Positions 35,146 through 45,062 of a stretch of DNA of 64,000 nucleotides are shown here, piece by piece. A program made the position numbers and the translations under genes. The stretch is taken from NCBI RefSeq assembly GCF_017086405.1, contig NZ_CP070974.1:124001-188000 (forward strand), read 5' to 3'. Source of the stretch: Mycobacterium gordonae. GTDB lineage: Bacteria; Actinomycetota; Actinomycetes; Mycobacteriales; Mycobacteriaceae. Position 1 is the first letter of the stretch; every line of letters starts with the position of its first letter. The notes under the pieces were generated by a model. The model saw nothing but the letters and a program-made list of their open reading frames with translations. It searched no databases and was not told the DNA's origin.

Positions 35146-36659
35146 GCGATGCCTGCCTCGTCAGCGTCGATAACGGTGCGCCCGAACAAGTTCCACCCGC
35201 TGGTGCCTTGCGCCAGGGAGGTGTCTTCGTCGGCGCCGCGGCGGGTGGGGTCCATGCCCTTGCTGGCGAGGATGGAATCGAGGTCGCCGGTGGCAAAGCG
35301 GCCGTGCACGGCGGCATGACCGAGCGCCCAGTCGACATCGGCGCGGCCGGCCAGCGCGGATAGTTCGACCGCGTGGGCCATCTTCTGCAGGATTCGTTCG
35401 GTGCCGACGGCGGCGGCTTCTTTGAGCCACACCGCCGCACCCGGCCCCAGCGCCAGGAACGTCTGCTCACTGACGGTGCGGGCCCGCACCCGGTAATCAC
35501 CGGGCACCCTGTCCCGATGCTCAGGGAAGTGGTCATCGTTGATGGCGGGGCTACCGGGGGTGGCGCGGCGGTGCCGGGCCACCTCCACTGGGCCGCCGTC
35601 ATCAAGGGCGCAGATCACCACCTCATCGGTGCTGTCGTGGTCGCGGATCCACACTGTCTGGCCCAGAAGGATTGCGGGCAGCGAGTATTGGCAGTGGTCG
35701 AAGGTGACCATCGGGGTGTTGTCGGGAACCCGGCGGGTCACCCCCAACGCGGCGGTGTGGGGCAGGTCAGGGACCGCGTGCAGGGCCGGGCGTTCCTGAG
35801 TGAGCATCTCGGCCGGCCGGCGTCCCGTGATTCGGTGCACGCGGGCGTTGATCTCGGTGGTGAACCCGGCGCATGCGGCTTCGACGTCGGCGAACGAGTC
35901 GTACTGCGGCAGCAGGTTGGTCTGGGTAGGGACGATGTCGGCTTTGGCGAGTTTCACCGCGTTCTCCACTCCACCCTTGGTGGCTGGGTCGGCGGGTTCA
36001 CACGTCAGCACCGAAATGCCGTAGTAGCGGCCGAAGGTGACCGCGGCGCGGTTGCGGACCGGAACTCCAGCGATGTGTCCAGTTGTGACGGTCTTCTCGT
36101 TGTCGGTGAGCAGGTAGGTCGGAGCACCGCCGATGACGCGGAAGATCCGGTCCAGGCCGGCGAACACACTGGGCGCAGTGCGGTCGCGCAACGCGATCAC
36201 CACCCGATAGCGGCTCCAGGCCAGCCAGGCCACGAGAAGCACGATCTTGCGGCCGGCGACAAGGGGGCCGTCGGCGAAGTCGTACTGTAGCCATAGTCCG
36301 GGTTCGGTAATCCAGGGCCGGTGCACGCGTGTATTGCCCAGTCGCCATTGCGCTTTGATCTCCGCCAGCGCGCGGCGGGTAGTGCGGTCGGTACCGGTGT
36401 AGCCCAACGCCACCAACTTGTCGTGGGCTTTGTCGCCGCGGATCTTGCCCTTCGAATCAGCCACCCAGGTTTCCAGCAGGTCGCGCCAGTCGTCGATCAT
36501 TCGGGCCCGCCGCGTGGCCGGCGGCAGGCCGGCGTCGCGGTCTTCGACCGCTTTCTTCACGGTGTGGTGCGAGCACCCGCACAGCTCGGCCGCGGCGCGG
36601 TAGGAGCCGGTCAGGTCGTAGGCATTGAGTATTTCCATGAGTTCTCCGTCAGACTTCAA
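35142..36659 (-). CDS. istA: IstA transposase, IS21 family (505 aa)
   Basis: N-terminal HTH (YRAAAELCGCSHHTVKKAV), DDE core with Asp in QYDFADGP, Asp in LTDNEKT and Glu in KGGVENAVKLAK, and the Mu-transposase C-terminal domain. I chose the TTG at 36659 (LKSDGELMEIL) with AGGAGA just upstream; an ATG at 36638 with GGAGAA is an alternative. The two IS21 elements in the window are clearly different subgroups. Confidence 0.92.
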   Translation of the reverse strand: MKSDGELMEILNAYDLTGSYRAAAELCGCSHHTVKKAVEDRDAGLPPATRRARMIDDWRDLLETWVADSKGKIRGDKAHDKLVALGYTGTDRTTRRALAEIKAQWRLGNTRVHRPWITEPGLWLQYDFADGPLVAGRKIVLLVAWLAWSRYRVVIALRDRTAPSVFAGLDRIFRVIGGAPTYLLTDNEKTVTTGHIAGVPVRNRAAVTFGRYYGISVLTCEPADPATKGGVENAVKLAKADIVPTQTNLLPQYDSFADVEAACAGFTTEINARVHRITGRRPAEMLTQERPALHAVPDLPHTAALGVTRRVPDNTPMVTFDHCQYSLPAILLGQTVWIRDHDSTDEVVICALDDGGPVEVARHRRATPGSPAINDDHFPEHRDRVPGDYRVRARTVSEQTFLALGPGAAVWLKEAAAVGTERILQKMAHAVELSALAGRADVDWALGHAAVHGRFATGDLDSILASKGMDPTRRGADEDTSLAQGTSGWNLFGRTVIDADEAGIA

Positions 36660-38038
36660 GTAGGTCTCTCCTGGGGTTGTCGGGTCGACTAGGCATCGAC
36701 ATCGAAACCGCAGGAGAGGCCGCAACGGCGCTGACGCGCCGAACGGCATCAAGTAGGTCTGGGCAGATTCATGGCCGCCTGCGGGCACTTTCGTGTCCGC
36801 CGGTGGGCAGTTCTTATTGGCCGCGAATGGGCACTTTCATGTCCGCCAGTGGGCAGTTTTTCATGTCCGCCGACAGACGGTGCCATCGTCGATATCTCCG
36901 ATAGCGATTACCACCTCTTGGCTTCTGCATGTATGGAGGTCGGTCAATCGGTCGAAAGTGACGACTTTGTGTCAGTAACGGGCTACACCGAGCATGCATT
37001 TGACTACCTGGGCGTATGGATGGGGGACAACCGGCCAGACGCGGCGTGGCGGAGCGCGAGGTCGCTGGAGGCTGGGGCTCGGTTAAAGGACCAGTTGGGT
37101 GCACCCACGGCCAGCGAACTACTCTTGGCGACCAAGATCGGCGACCGTGACACCCCGACCGTCCGCTGGAAACTCAGCCGCGACGCGCTGCTGATGTTCG
37201 ACGCCGCGATCCGCGAAGTCCTCGATGACCACGGTGCCTACGATCCCCCCTTTTGGGAACTGCCCTTACGAACTGGCGCCGACGAAGACGACTTCCGCGC
37301 CCTGCACCAGCAGATCAGAGACATTCTGGCGGCCGTCGAATTGGTTGCTCAGCAGGCTGGTCCTGGGCCCTCCGTTGTGTCGGTGACGACTCCGGGTCCG
37401 TACACAATTACGGTGCCCGCCGGTACGACGGGGATCGCTTACGCGCTGATGGGCGGCGGCGGAGGCGGCGGCGCCTACGTCGCCAACGGCGAGCTCAGGA
37501 TGGTCCCGCGAGGATCGCGCGGCGAACCCACAACCGCATGGCTGAACGGTGTCGAGCACGCCGCTGCGGGCGGGCATGGCGGGATCAGCACTGAATATGC
37601 CCATCAGCCCGATGCCAACTGGGCAGCGGGTCAGTCCACGCCGAGCTTCCTTCCGGAGTCGTTTCCGGCGGGTTTTGTTATCCCCGGTGGTGTCGGCGGA
37701 GTCGCCGGGAATCATTCGCCGGGCGGCGATGGTGGCGCACCCGGTGCAGGTGGCGGACCCGGGGCAGCCCGGTTGGACCGGTTCCCCTCCGGCAGCTATG
37801 GCGGGTCAGGCGGGTTTTCCGGCGAGCACCGGCAGGGCCTCACGTGGCTGCCGGACGACTCCACCGAGTCCGGTGCCATGCAGATCACCGGCGCCGTCGG
37901 TGCCGGCGGCGCAGGCGACCCGGGCACTAGCGATGGCGCCTTCGCCGGCGGCAATGGTGGCGGCGGCGCTGCGTACTTCGCATTCCTCGACCGCCCCGCA
38001 CACATTGGGGGCGAACTGGCTCGTGAGGGAGATCGAGA

Positions 38039-40864
38039 ATGATTTATGTAGCGGCAGCCGAGTTGGGCGACGGTGCCATCGTCGATTTGTCCCTCGCGAG
38101 CGAGAGTCTTCTTCGGCGGGTGTGTCGGTGGGTCTTCGAAGCGGTCGGCAGTGACCAGGTCTTGGCGCGGACGGGGTATCCACCGCATGCGTATGAATAC
38201 CTGTACGTATGGCTGTTGGAACACCGGTCAATGAACTTCCTCGCCCGGCGTCTTGTCAGGGAGCGGGAAGCCGTGGCTGCTTTGGAACGGCGGCTGGGTT
38301 CGTCTGCCACGGCAAGCGAATTGCTGTTGGCAACCAGAATCGGCGATAGCGGCATGCACGTCCTCCGCGTGAAATTCAACCGCGAAGCGCTTGTCATGTT
38401 CGACGCCGCGTTTCGTGAAGTCCTCGGCTACTTCACGTCCACCATCGGCCGCGAGCAAGAATTCCCACTACGGAGCCGCACCAAGGAAGAAGACCTCCAC
38501 ACCATCCGACAGCAAATCAAAGACATCCTGGCCGCGGCCGACCCGGCTGCCCAGCAGGTTACTTCCCGTCCTTCCGCTGCTTCGGCCACGACTCCGGGTC
38601 CGGTCCGTAGCGACGACGAATCCGCGGCGGGCAGCACTGACATGGTCAACGTCGAATTGACCGGCGACGAACAGTTGCTATTGAGGCATGGTCTCATGCA
38701 GTGGGGCCAAAGAGGTCGGTGTACGGATGCGATGGCCATCGCAATGGGCTTTGACACCGTCCGCAATCTGTTCACGGAGTGTCGCCAGCTGGACCGCCAG
38801 GTGGAGCGCAGGGAACCGATGTCTATGGCCGACTGGACCCGCACGCTTCTGGCGACCGAGATCTGCTTCGCCAGCGACGTCGTCGGCGCAGGTCTCGATT
38901 GGGATGCCACCGCCGGCGACAATGCCTTCACCTTCGAGGTTCTTCGCGGCCTGCAACGCAAACTGTCGGCGGCAGGAGTGCGGGCGTGGCAGCGGATCGA
39001 AGGTTCTCCGGTTGAGTTCGGCCCCAAAGATGCTCCTTTGGTGACTCCCCCGAGCATGGACGGTCGCGACTATAGGGACTATAGGTACGAGACGAACATT
39101 GATGAGCTGGTCGCAATCGAGTTGACCGCCGACGAACATCTATTACTCAGGAGTGGTCTTGGGCATTGGAGCGATCCAGGCCGGTGCACGGATGCGATGG
39201 CCATCGCGATGGGCTTTGGCAGCGTCGGCAATCTGTTCGCGGAGTCTCGCCGTCTGGACGGCTTGCTGCAACGCGGGGAACCGCTGTCAATTTACGATTG
39301 GACTCGCACGCTTCTGGGCACCGAAGTCTGCTTCGCCAGCGGCGTCCTCGGCGCAGGTCTTGATTGGGATCATCCCGCCGATGGCGATGATGTCTTCACC
39401 ATCGAGGTTCTTCGCGGCCTGCAACAAAAACTGTCGGCGGCAGGTGCGCGCGTACGACGGGTTGTCTCAACGCCTCCTAGATCGCCAAAAACAACGAAAC
39501 TCACAATGGCCTATCAAACCGCAACACGGTTGGGCGACGGCGTCATTATCGATATCTCCCCGGAGGATCACCAGCTTCTCAGTGCTCTGTGTCAGGCGGT
39601 CGGTGAAGCAGTCGGAAGTGCCCAAGTATTGATCCGGACGGGCTATACCAAGCGTGCCTATGACTACCTGCTGTTATGGATGGCAGAAAATCAGCCAGAT
39701 GCCGCCCGGCATCTCGCAGACAGGCAGGGCATGCATGCTGATTTGAAGGGCCAGTTAGGTTCGCCCACGGACGATGAATTGTCGTTGGCAACCAAAATCG
39801 GGGACAGCGATGTTCCTACCGTGCGCTGGCGACTCAGCGTTGACGCACTGAAGATGTTCGATGCCGGGATTCGCGAAGTCCTTCGCTACTTTGCGTCCAG
39901 CCCCGGCCTTCTGCTGGAACTGCCCCTCCGCACCGGTTATGACGGGGAAGACTTCCGCACCGTGCAGCAGCACATCAAAGGCATCCTGGCGGACGTCGAA
40001 TCAGCTGCTGAGCAAGCTGGTTGTGGGCCTTCCGTTGTGTCGGTGACGACTCCGGGTCCGTACGCCATCTCCGTGCCCGCCGGCACGACGGGGATCGTTT
40101 TCGAACTGATCGGCGGCGGGGGAGGCGGCGGCGCCTACGTCGCCAATGGTGACCTCACGAGTGTCCCGCGAGGATCGCGCGGAGAATCCACCACCGCAGT
40201 GGTGCAAGGCATCGGGGACTACGTCGGCTCGGCTCCGGGCGGGTATGGCGGGATCAGTACCGATTATCCCCATCCGCGGGATGCCAGCTGGGCCGTGGGG
40301 CAGTCGCCGTGCGCCTTCACTCCCGCACTGTTCCCGAAGGGGTTTGTCATCCCCGGCGGTATCGGCGGAGCCGCAGGAAATAACTCGCCGGGCGGTGATG
40401 GTGGCGCGCCAGGTGCAGGTGGCGGACCCGGGGTAGCCCAGCGTGACCAGTCCCCATCGGGCAGCTATGGCGGTTCGGGTGGATTTTCCGGCGAGCACCG
40501 TTCAGGCCTCGTGTGGCTTCCCGACGATCCCACCGAGTCCGCGGCCATCCAGATCACCGGCGTCGTCGGCGCCGGAGGCGCAGGCGACCCAGGCGCCGAC
40601 GACGGCGCCGTCGCCGGCGGCAAGGGTGGCGGCGGGGCTGCGTACTTCACCTTCCGAGAAGACGCCCCGCCACCGGACGCACTAGCCCACGCGAACGAAC
40701 AAAAGCGGCGATACGTCGAACGCCAACGCTCGTTGCCAATCGGGCCTGCGTATGTCGAGTGGGAGCCCCTGTTCATTCGTCGCGCCGAGTTTAAGCTCCC
40801 GCGCATGCGGAGCTGGCCAGATGACGATTGGGATGAGGACACCGGTGCCGATCCCAGCAGCTAG
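38039..40864 (+). CDS. Modular protein with duplicated helical domains and glycine-rich tail (941 aa)
   Basis: Five modules are visible. A1: residues 1-170 (ELGDGAIVDLS, ATRIGDS, FDAAFREVL). B1 (202-345) and B2 (355-480): tandem repeats of ELTxDExLLLRxGL, CTDAMAIAMGF and DWTRTLLxTE. A2: 490-665, again LGDGVIIDIS and ATKIGDS. Gly-rich domain about 675-900, opening with VTTPGPYAISVPAGTTGI; then an acidic tail. The A2 plus Gly-rich part is a close copy of the gene split by IS21 just upstream. The start overlaps that gene's stop (ATGA), so they form an operon. No signal peptide or membrane span. No named family for A or B; the Gly-rich part resembles phage-tail Gly_rich domains. Confidence 0.82.
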   Translation: MIYVAAAELGDGAIVDLSLASESLLRRVCRWVFEAVGSDQVLARTGYPPHAYEYLYVWLLEHRSMNFLARRLVREREAVAALERRLGSSATASELLLATRIGDSGMHVLRVKFNREALVMFDAAFREVLGYFTSTIGREQEFPLRSRTKEEDLHTIRQQIKDILAAADPAAQQVTSRPSAASATTPGPVRSDDESAAGSTDMVNVELTGDEQLLLRHGLMQWGQRGRCTDAMAIAMGFDTVRNLFTECRQLDRQVERREPMSMADWTRTLLATEICFASDVVGAGLDWDATAGDNAFTFEVLRGLQRKLSAAGVRAWQRIEGSPVEFGPKDAPLVTPPSMDGRDYRDYRYETNIDELVAIELTADEHLLLRSGLGHWSDPGRCTDAMAIAMGFGSVGNLFAESRRLDGLLQRGEPLSIYDWTRTLLGTEVCFASGVLGAGLDWDHPADGDDVFTIEVLRGLQQKLSAAGARVRRVVSTPPRSPKTTKLTMAYQTATRLGDGVIIDISPEDHQLLSALCQAVGEAVGSAQVLIRTGYTKRAYDYLLLWMAENQPDAARHLADRQGMHADLKGQLGSPTDDELSLATKIGDSDVPTVRWRLSVDALKMFDAGIREVLRYFASSPGLLLELPLRTGYDGEDFRTVQQHIKGILADVESAAEQAGCGPSVVSVTTPGPYAISVPAGTTGIVFELIGGGGGGGAYVANGDLTSVPRGSRGESTTAVVQGIGDYVGSAPGGYGGISTDYPHPRDASWAVGQSPCAFTPALFPKGFVIPGGIGGAAGNNSPGGDGGAPGAGGGPGVAQRDQSPSGSYGGSGGFSGEHRSGLVWLPDDPTESAAIQITGVVGAGGAGDPGADDGAVAGGKGGGGAAYFTFREDAPPPDALAHANEQKRRYVERQRSLPIGPAYVEWEPLFIRRAEFKLPRMRSWPDDDWDEDTGADPSS

Positions 40865-41240
40865 CTCGGCAGCGACGAGTTATCCGCGATCGCCCGGTAG
40901 ACGACCGACAGCGGCAGGCCGCTGGCGTCGGTGAGCACCCCCACCGTTGGACTTGACCCACCGGGCTGGCCGGCCCCGACCAGGCATGAGCCGCCCATGT
41001 AGCCGAAAGTGATTGCCGGACTCCGGGTTTGACGAAGCTCGGCAAGCGCCGCCTGACGGTGCGGTAGGCCGCCGACACTACGCCGGTCTCCTAGATCGAG
41101 CACCCGCAGTGCGTCGACCTTGCTGGTCGGTTCGACGATGCGTGCGCCGACCCCATCGCCGATCACCTCATACCGGCCGGTTGCGGCGTCAAACCCAGCG
41201 CTCGGCAGGCCGCACACAACGCGTCCCATAGCTGCGCCGG
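40861..41240 (-). pseudogene. Transposase remnant (IS1634/IS4-like)
   Basis: The minus strand reads FDAATGRYEVIGDGVGARIV, EPTSKVDALRVLDLGDRR and LTDASGLPLSVVYRAIADN. The ARIVEPTSKxDxLRVL stretch is typical of the N-terminal part of IS1634-like transposases. Only fragments remain, without a DDE core or terminal repeats. It ends against the stop of the modular protein gene. Confidence 0.6.
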
Positions 41241-41380
41241 CGCGCGGCCACGATCGCCAGCGGCACCCCCCGGTGAGCCGGGACGTAGCCCAAGGCAACT
41301 GGAAGAGGTGCCGGGCGGCTGATTGTTGCCCAAGTCCCGGGAGTAGCGACGCGCATACCGCCGGTCGTTGCCGCAGCCCG

Positions 41381-43603
41381 TCACTGAGGAGTCTGCTGCC
41401 CAGAATCGGCCTGACGTACTGCGAGAAAGTCGTTCCAGTCGCGTTTGGCATACCCCGCCCAACGCGTGGCGGTAACGCTATCAATGGCGAGGAGGTCGGC
41501 TAGTACGGCAGCCGGTAGGTCTGCTGCCATCCCGATCAGGCCCGTGTTGCGCCCGCCTCGGATCGTGAGGCCGCTGTCTCTAAGTCGCTTGCCGAACCCG
41601 CCCGAGTCGACTGGGCGACCGGGGGTTCGGCCGGGGAACAAGAGTCGGTCTGATGTCTTGGGTTCGGGCAGGGTGGAGCGTCGGGTTGGACGCGGTAGTT
41701 GTGCGAGTAGTTCGGCGAGTTTGGGAGGCAACACCATGTAGTGATCGCGCAGGGTGAGGTAGGAGTGGCCGTCCTTGGCGTGTATTTGGTTCTGTCGCAG
41801 TCTAAGTACCCGGCTGGTGGTGATCCCGTACAGCAGGATGAGCGCACCGCCGGCCCGAAGGTCGATGTCTATGGTGTCGTCGTTGAGGCATCGGTGGAGT
41901 TGCTCAAGGTGTGCGGCTTCCTCGATGAATACTGCGGGCGGGCTGGGGTGGCCAGCCGGGGCGGAGGCGCCGTGGGTGATGCGGCGTTGGGTGGTCCAGT
42001 GCAGGAAGGGCCGGATCTCTCGGTGTCGCCAGGTGCCGTCTGCCAACCAGGTGTCGATGTCAGCCTGGTTGATGGTTGCGAGGGTGCGTCGGCGGGTGTC
42101 GAGCCAGGTAAGGAACTCCGATGCGACACATACCTGGCGGCGAATGCGTGCCGCGCCGGAATTACTTAGTGGTTGTTTGGCTCGGCGGGCTCGGTGCAGG
42201 AGGTACCAGATGGCGTAGCTGCGGACAAGTTGTGCGGGTTCGGTGGCGTGGTTGGCGAGGTATCGATCGAGCCATGGCTCGATCCGTTCGAGGTATTCAT
42301 TGCGTGGCGGCAATATTTCTGTGCGAACCAGGATTTCACGTACGTAGTTGACGTGACGGCCGGGTCTGAGCTGGTCGAGTGCATCGTGAGTGATGGTCGT
42401 TCCGGTCGACGCCAGGTTCGTGAGAAGCTCGGCGGCGGCGCTCTTGCCGAGCCAAATCGCTACGCTGCGTGGATCATTAGCGTTGGCGAGGGCGTCCGCC
42501 AATGGTTTCAGTTGCGCCGGGATGGCACCATCGGGCCCGGCCATTGCGTTGTGCAGCAGTTCGGCCGTGTGGCAGCGGCTGCATTGGTTATGCGCGCGGA
42601 TACCCGGCTGGCCACAAGTGGTGCAGCGGTAGTCAAGCTTGCAGCCACAACACGGACCGCAGACCCGGCGCCCGTTGGGGTCAAATCCGATTAGAACCGC
42701 CTGCCGGCCGCAGGACGCGCACTGTGACGGGTACATTTTCGCTCTGTGGACGCACGGCGTGCAGACGGGTCCAGCCGGCCAATGGCGTCCTACTTTGCGT
42801 CGTTGTTGGCAGAACGCGCAGGTCGACTTCGAATGTGATGAGCGTATCCCGGTATAGGTTGCCGTCGTGATAGCGCGGCAGGTGCTGCACAAGTGCGGGC
42901 CCAGGACACTGCCGCTCTGTCGCCGCCGGGCGACCCCACATAATCCGCATACCCATACCGTGTTGGCTCTGGCGTAGCAGGTAGTGCAGATGCGTCCTTC
43001 CGATGTCACGTACGGGGCGCGGCGACGCTGTCCGCATCTGCAGCAGGTGTCAATGCGCGGCGGCGCGCAGGTGGGACAGAGCACCCCGCCGTCAGCGAGT
43101 CGGCGTGCTCGCCGACCGAGCCGTCCGCACTTGCTGCAGTGTTTGCGTGACAACGGGTCTCGGCTGTAACAATTCGTGCACACGAGCCCGTCGGGAAGCT
43201 TGATCCGCCTGCTGACAAAGGTTTTCGCGCATCGCGCGCACGTGAACGGCTCACTGCGATCTCGGCAGCGGCTGCAAATGCGACCGGTGGGACCGTTCGC
43301 GGTCAATGGTGCACGCTGTTGACAGTTTGTGCAGGCGGGTGGCATTACCGAGGTGTGGCCATCCGCCAGCAGCACACGCGTCAGGCGTATGAGCCCACGT
43401 GGGCAGGAAGCGTCGGGGTGGAGCACCGAATCACCATGAGTGGCCAGATATGCGTCGACCTGGTTCAGCGTTTTGGGGCGGTGTATTCGAGCAGCGTTGA
43501 GGAAGCGGTTGGCATCTGCAACCGATAGCTCGGGAAGGGCGTGGACCAGGTGAGTGCGTACCCGGTGCCACGCGTCGGGATTGAAGTTCGCGGACCCTTT
43601 CAT
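41381..43603 (-). CDS. Zinc-ribbon-rich recombinase-like protein (740 aa)
   Basis: Residues ~85-350 hold about ten CxxC pairs (PPACTNCQQR, RICSRCRDR, FTCARCAKTF, CSKCGRLG, CCRCGQRR, WVCGLCGVA, CTTCGQPG). The C-terminal ~350 residues follow a tyrosine-recombinase layout, but box I reads LLYGITTSRVLRLR and the HxxR region is replaced by GGRNTGLIGM; the expected Tyr position shows RWAGYAKRDW without the GHxx..Y context. Same architecture as 1-1779. It is the last gene of an operon with an active recombinase and an XRE regulator (ATGA overlap at 43600). Confidence 0.85.
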   Translation of the reverse strand: MKGSANFNPDAWHRVRTHLVHALPELSVADANRFLNAARIHRPKTLNQVDAYLATHGDSVLHPDASCPRGLIRLTRVLLADGHTSVMPPACTNCQQRAPLTANGPTGRICSRCRDRSEPFTCARCAKTFVSRRIKLPDGLVCTNCYSRDPLSRKHCSKCGRLGRRARRLADGGVLCPTCAPPRIDTCCRCGQRRRAPYVTSEGRICTTCYARANTVWVCGLCGVARRRQSGSVLGPHLCSTCRAITTATYTGIRSSHSKSTCAFCQQRRKVGRHWPAGPVCTPCVHRAKMYPSQCASCGRQAVLIGFDPNGRRVCGPCCGCKLDYRCTTCGQPGIRAHNQCSRCHTAELLHNAMAGPDGAIPAQLKPLADALANANDPRSVAIWLGKSAAAELLTNLASTGTTITHDALDQLRPGRHVNYVREILVRTEILPPRNEYLERIEPWLDRYLANHATEPAQLVRSYAIWYLLHRARRAKQPLSNSGAARIRRQVCVASEFLTWLDTRRRTLATINQADIDTWLADGTWRHREIRPFLHWTTQRRITHGASAPAGHPSPPAVFIEEAAHLEQLHRCLNDDTIDIDLRAGGALILLYGITTSRVLRLRQNQIHAKDGHSYLTLRDHYMVLPPKLAELLAQLPRPTRRSTLPEPKTSDRLLFPGRTPGRPVDSGGFGKRLRDSGLTIRGGRNTGLIGMAADLPAAVLADLLAIDSVTATRWAGYAKRDWNDFLAVRQADSGQQTPQ

Positions 43604-43926
43604 GAGTTGTGATCCGGGCGACGCACAGTGGTGCGTCGCACCTTCGGCACCACTCGCGGTTGGCCACCGGAAACCTTCTTGACCGGTTGATTGACGGTCT
43701 CGATTTCGATCAGGTCATTGGGCGAGCATTCAAAGATGTCGCACAGCGCCGCGAAAACGTCCATGGAGAGCCGTTGAGGAGGCGAAGTGACCAGGCGAAA
43801 TACCTGCTCCCTCGACAGCACCACACCACGTTCGGCCAACAGCGGAACTAGGTCGGTTGTTTGGTAGAGCTCACGCTGCGCCATCAGCGCCCGCAGCCGC
43901 CACTGATAACCCATTTTCTTGATCAC
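43600..43926 (-). CDS. XRE-family HTH regulator (108 aa)
   Basis: Cro/C1-type HTH at about residues 20-75: YQTTDLVPLLAERGVVLSRE, QVFRLVTSPPQRLSMDVFAA and LCDIFECSPNDLIEIE. The tail is basic. It overlaps the preceding recombinase stop and the following zinc-ribbon gene by 4 bp each. Likely autoregulator of the operon; the dyad at 45044-45062 is a candidate site. Confidence 0.88.
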   Translation of the reverse strand: MIKKMGYQWRLRALMAQRELYQTTDLVPLLAERGVVLSREQVFRLVTSPPQRLSMDVFAALCDIFECSPNDLIEIETVNQPVKKVSGGQPRVVPKVRRTTVRRPDHNS

Positions 43927-45038
43927 TGCCGTTCCTGCCTGACGGCAATGCCGCGTTTTGTGAACGCGTCACGAAGCAAACGGTTGCGGTACTCATCGGA
44001 GACGTGACTGTAAATCGCCGTAGTGCTGGCGTAGGAATGACCGACCTGGTCCTGCACGAAGCGTTCTGGGTAATCGAACTCGGTCAGATGGGTGACGTAG
44101 GAATGGCGCAGCGAATGCAGGTCGAGGTCCCCGGGCAGACCCGCGGCATCGCGCGCCGCCGTAAAGGCCTCATTGGCGGCGCGCTTCGACAGTCGCCCGC
44201 AGCGTTCGGTCACCCATAACGCGGGATGGCGACCTGGTCGAAAACATGGACGAACTTCATCCAGGTAGCAGGCCAGGACTGTCACAATCCAATCCATTTC
44301 TGGCACCGTCAGCACGACACGCCGCTTCGGCGAACTACCTCGCGTCGCCTTGCCGAATCGTACAAACACGCCGCCAAAGCGACCGTAGGACGGTACCTTC
44401 GGATTCGACCTGAGATCCACGAGGTCTAGTCCCACCGCTTCTTGTCGACGTAGCCCATAGGCGTAAACAGCCTTCAACAACGTTGAGTCCCGCAACGCCG
44501 ATAATGCTCCCTTACGATGGTGACGTCGCGCCCGATCGACCAACCCGTCAGCGGCATCGAAGAGCTCTTGAACCTCGTCATAGCTCAGCGGGCGCCGTCC
44601 CGACCGTCCCTCGAACTCGTTGACGTGGCTCACCGTGTTCCAGTCATGCAGAATTTGCGCGGGAGTCTGCCCGAATCGCTCCGCGCACAACGATGTCCAC
44701 CCATATCGCTGATCAGTGAGGAAGCCACAGAACAGCCGCAACGCGTTTTGATATCCCCGCACCGTCGAATCAGACTTCGGTGCGGTGCCCGACAGCAGAT
44801 AAGAGAAAAACGCGTCGGCGTCGTCGGCTTGCCACTGCCAGGGATATGTTCCGGTGAACTCCGCGAAGCGTCGCACCACACTCGCCCGTGCTTGAATGGT
44901 CGCCGTCCTGCACAGGCGAGCGCGCTGCTGATCAGCCCAACCTGACAACATCGCACGGAACACCGTAGCTTCTGAGTCCAACAGGAGGACCTCGGAGTTC
45001 AACGACGGAGCCGCTGACCCCGGCAACTTACCGTCCAT
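43923..45038 (-). CDS. Tyrosine recombinase / integrase (371 aa)
   Basis: SAM-like core-binding N-terminal domain (residues ~30-150), then the catalytic domain with Arg in YAYGLRRQEAVGL, HSLRHS (HxxR), and GHSYASTTAIYSHV with His and nucleophile Tyr. All main catalytic residues are present. I chose the ATG at 45038; an upstream GTG/ATG frame to 45143 exists but would span the dyad. First gene of a three-gene operon that parallels the module at 1-4491 in having a zinc-ribbon recombinase-like partner. Confidence 0.88.
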   Translation of the reverse strand: MDGKLPGSAAPSLNSEVLLLDSEATVFRAMLSGWADQQRARLCRTATIQARASVVRRFAEFTGTYPWQWQADDADAFFSYLLSGTAPKSDSTVRGYQNALRLFCGFLTDQRYGWTSLCAERFGQTPAQILHDWNTVSHVNEFEGRSGRRPLSYDEVQELFDAADGLVDRARRHHRKGALSALRDSTLLKAVYAYGLRRQEAVGLDLVDLRSNPKVPSYGRFGGVFVRFGKATRGSSPKRRVVLTVPEMDWIVTVLACYLDEVRPCFRPGRHPALWVTERCGRLSKRAANEAFTAARDAAGLPGDLDLHSLRHSYVTHLTEFDYPERFVQDQVGHSYASTTAIYSHVSDEYRNRLLRDAFTKRGIAVRQERQ

Positions 45039-45043
45039 ATCTC

Positions 45044-45062
45044 TGTTGTAACAGATACAACA
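45044..45062 (-). promoter_or_regulatory. Dyad at the start of the recombinase operon
   Basis: TGTTGTA, five bases, TACAACA: a perfect 7-bp inverted repeat ending 5 bases before the chosen start codon. Size and position fit an operator of the XRE protein. The same bases contain a possible -10 (TATCTG on the minus strand), so the transcript may be nearly leaderless. A second dyad (CCAGG...CCTGG, 45071-45089) lies just beyond. Confidence 0.6.

Larger units (their letters stand above)
34238..36875 (-). mobile_element. Intact IS21-family insertion sequence
   Basis: It has multi-repeat ends: the left reads tgtcaatggacagctgaaac, the right (complement) tgtcggcggacatgaaaaac, each followed by further copies of the actgcccgt.ggtggcc-type repeat. 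The direct repeat gacggt is at 34232-34237 and 36876-36881. It carries istA and istB with a 4-bp overlap. Its boundaries are confirmed by the paralogous gene it interrupts. Confidence 0.93.
34202..38042 (+). pseudogene. Glycine-rich modular protein gene, split at codon 12 by an IS21 element
   Basis: Codons 1-12 are at 34202-34237, with GTAGGAG upstream. After the IS21 element and one copy of its 6-bp repeat, the frame resumes at 36882 and runs to 38042. The joint AWLGDG/AIVDIS matches the paralogues ELGDGAIVDLS (38039 gene) and RLGDGVIIDIS (its residue ~500). A helical module of ~165 residues is followed by VSVTTPGPYTITVPAGTTGI and a ~200-residue Gly-rich domain (phage-tail-like Gly_rich type). 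The IS end supplies 37 in-frame codons from an ATG at 36771, so an altered protein could still be made. Confidence 0.85.

Noticed and set aside
36771..36881. Native N-terminus for the glycine-rich protein starting at 36771
   Set aside because: These 37 codons lie in the IS21 terminal repeats and the adjacent target repeat; the native first 12 codons are at 34202-34237.
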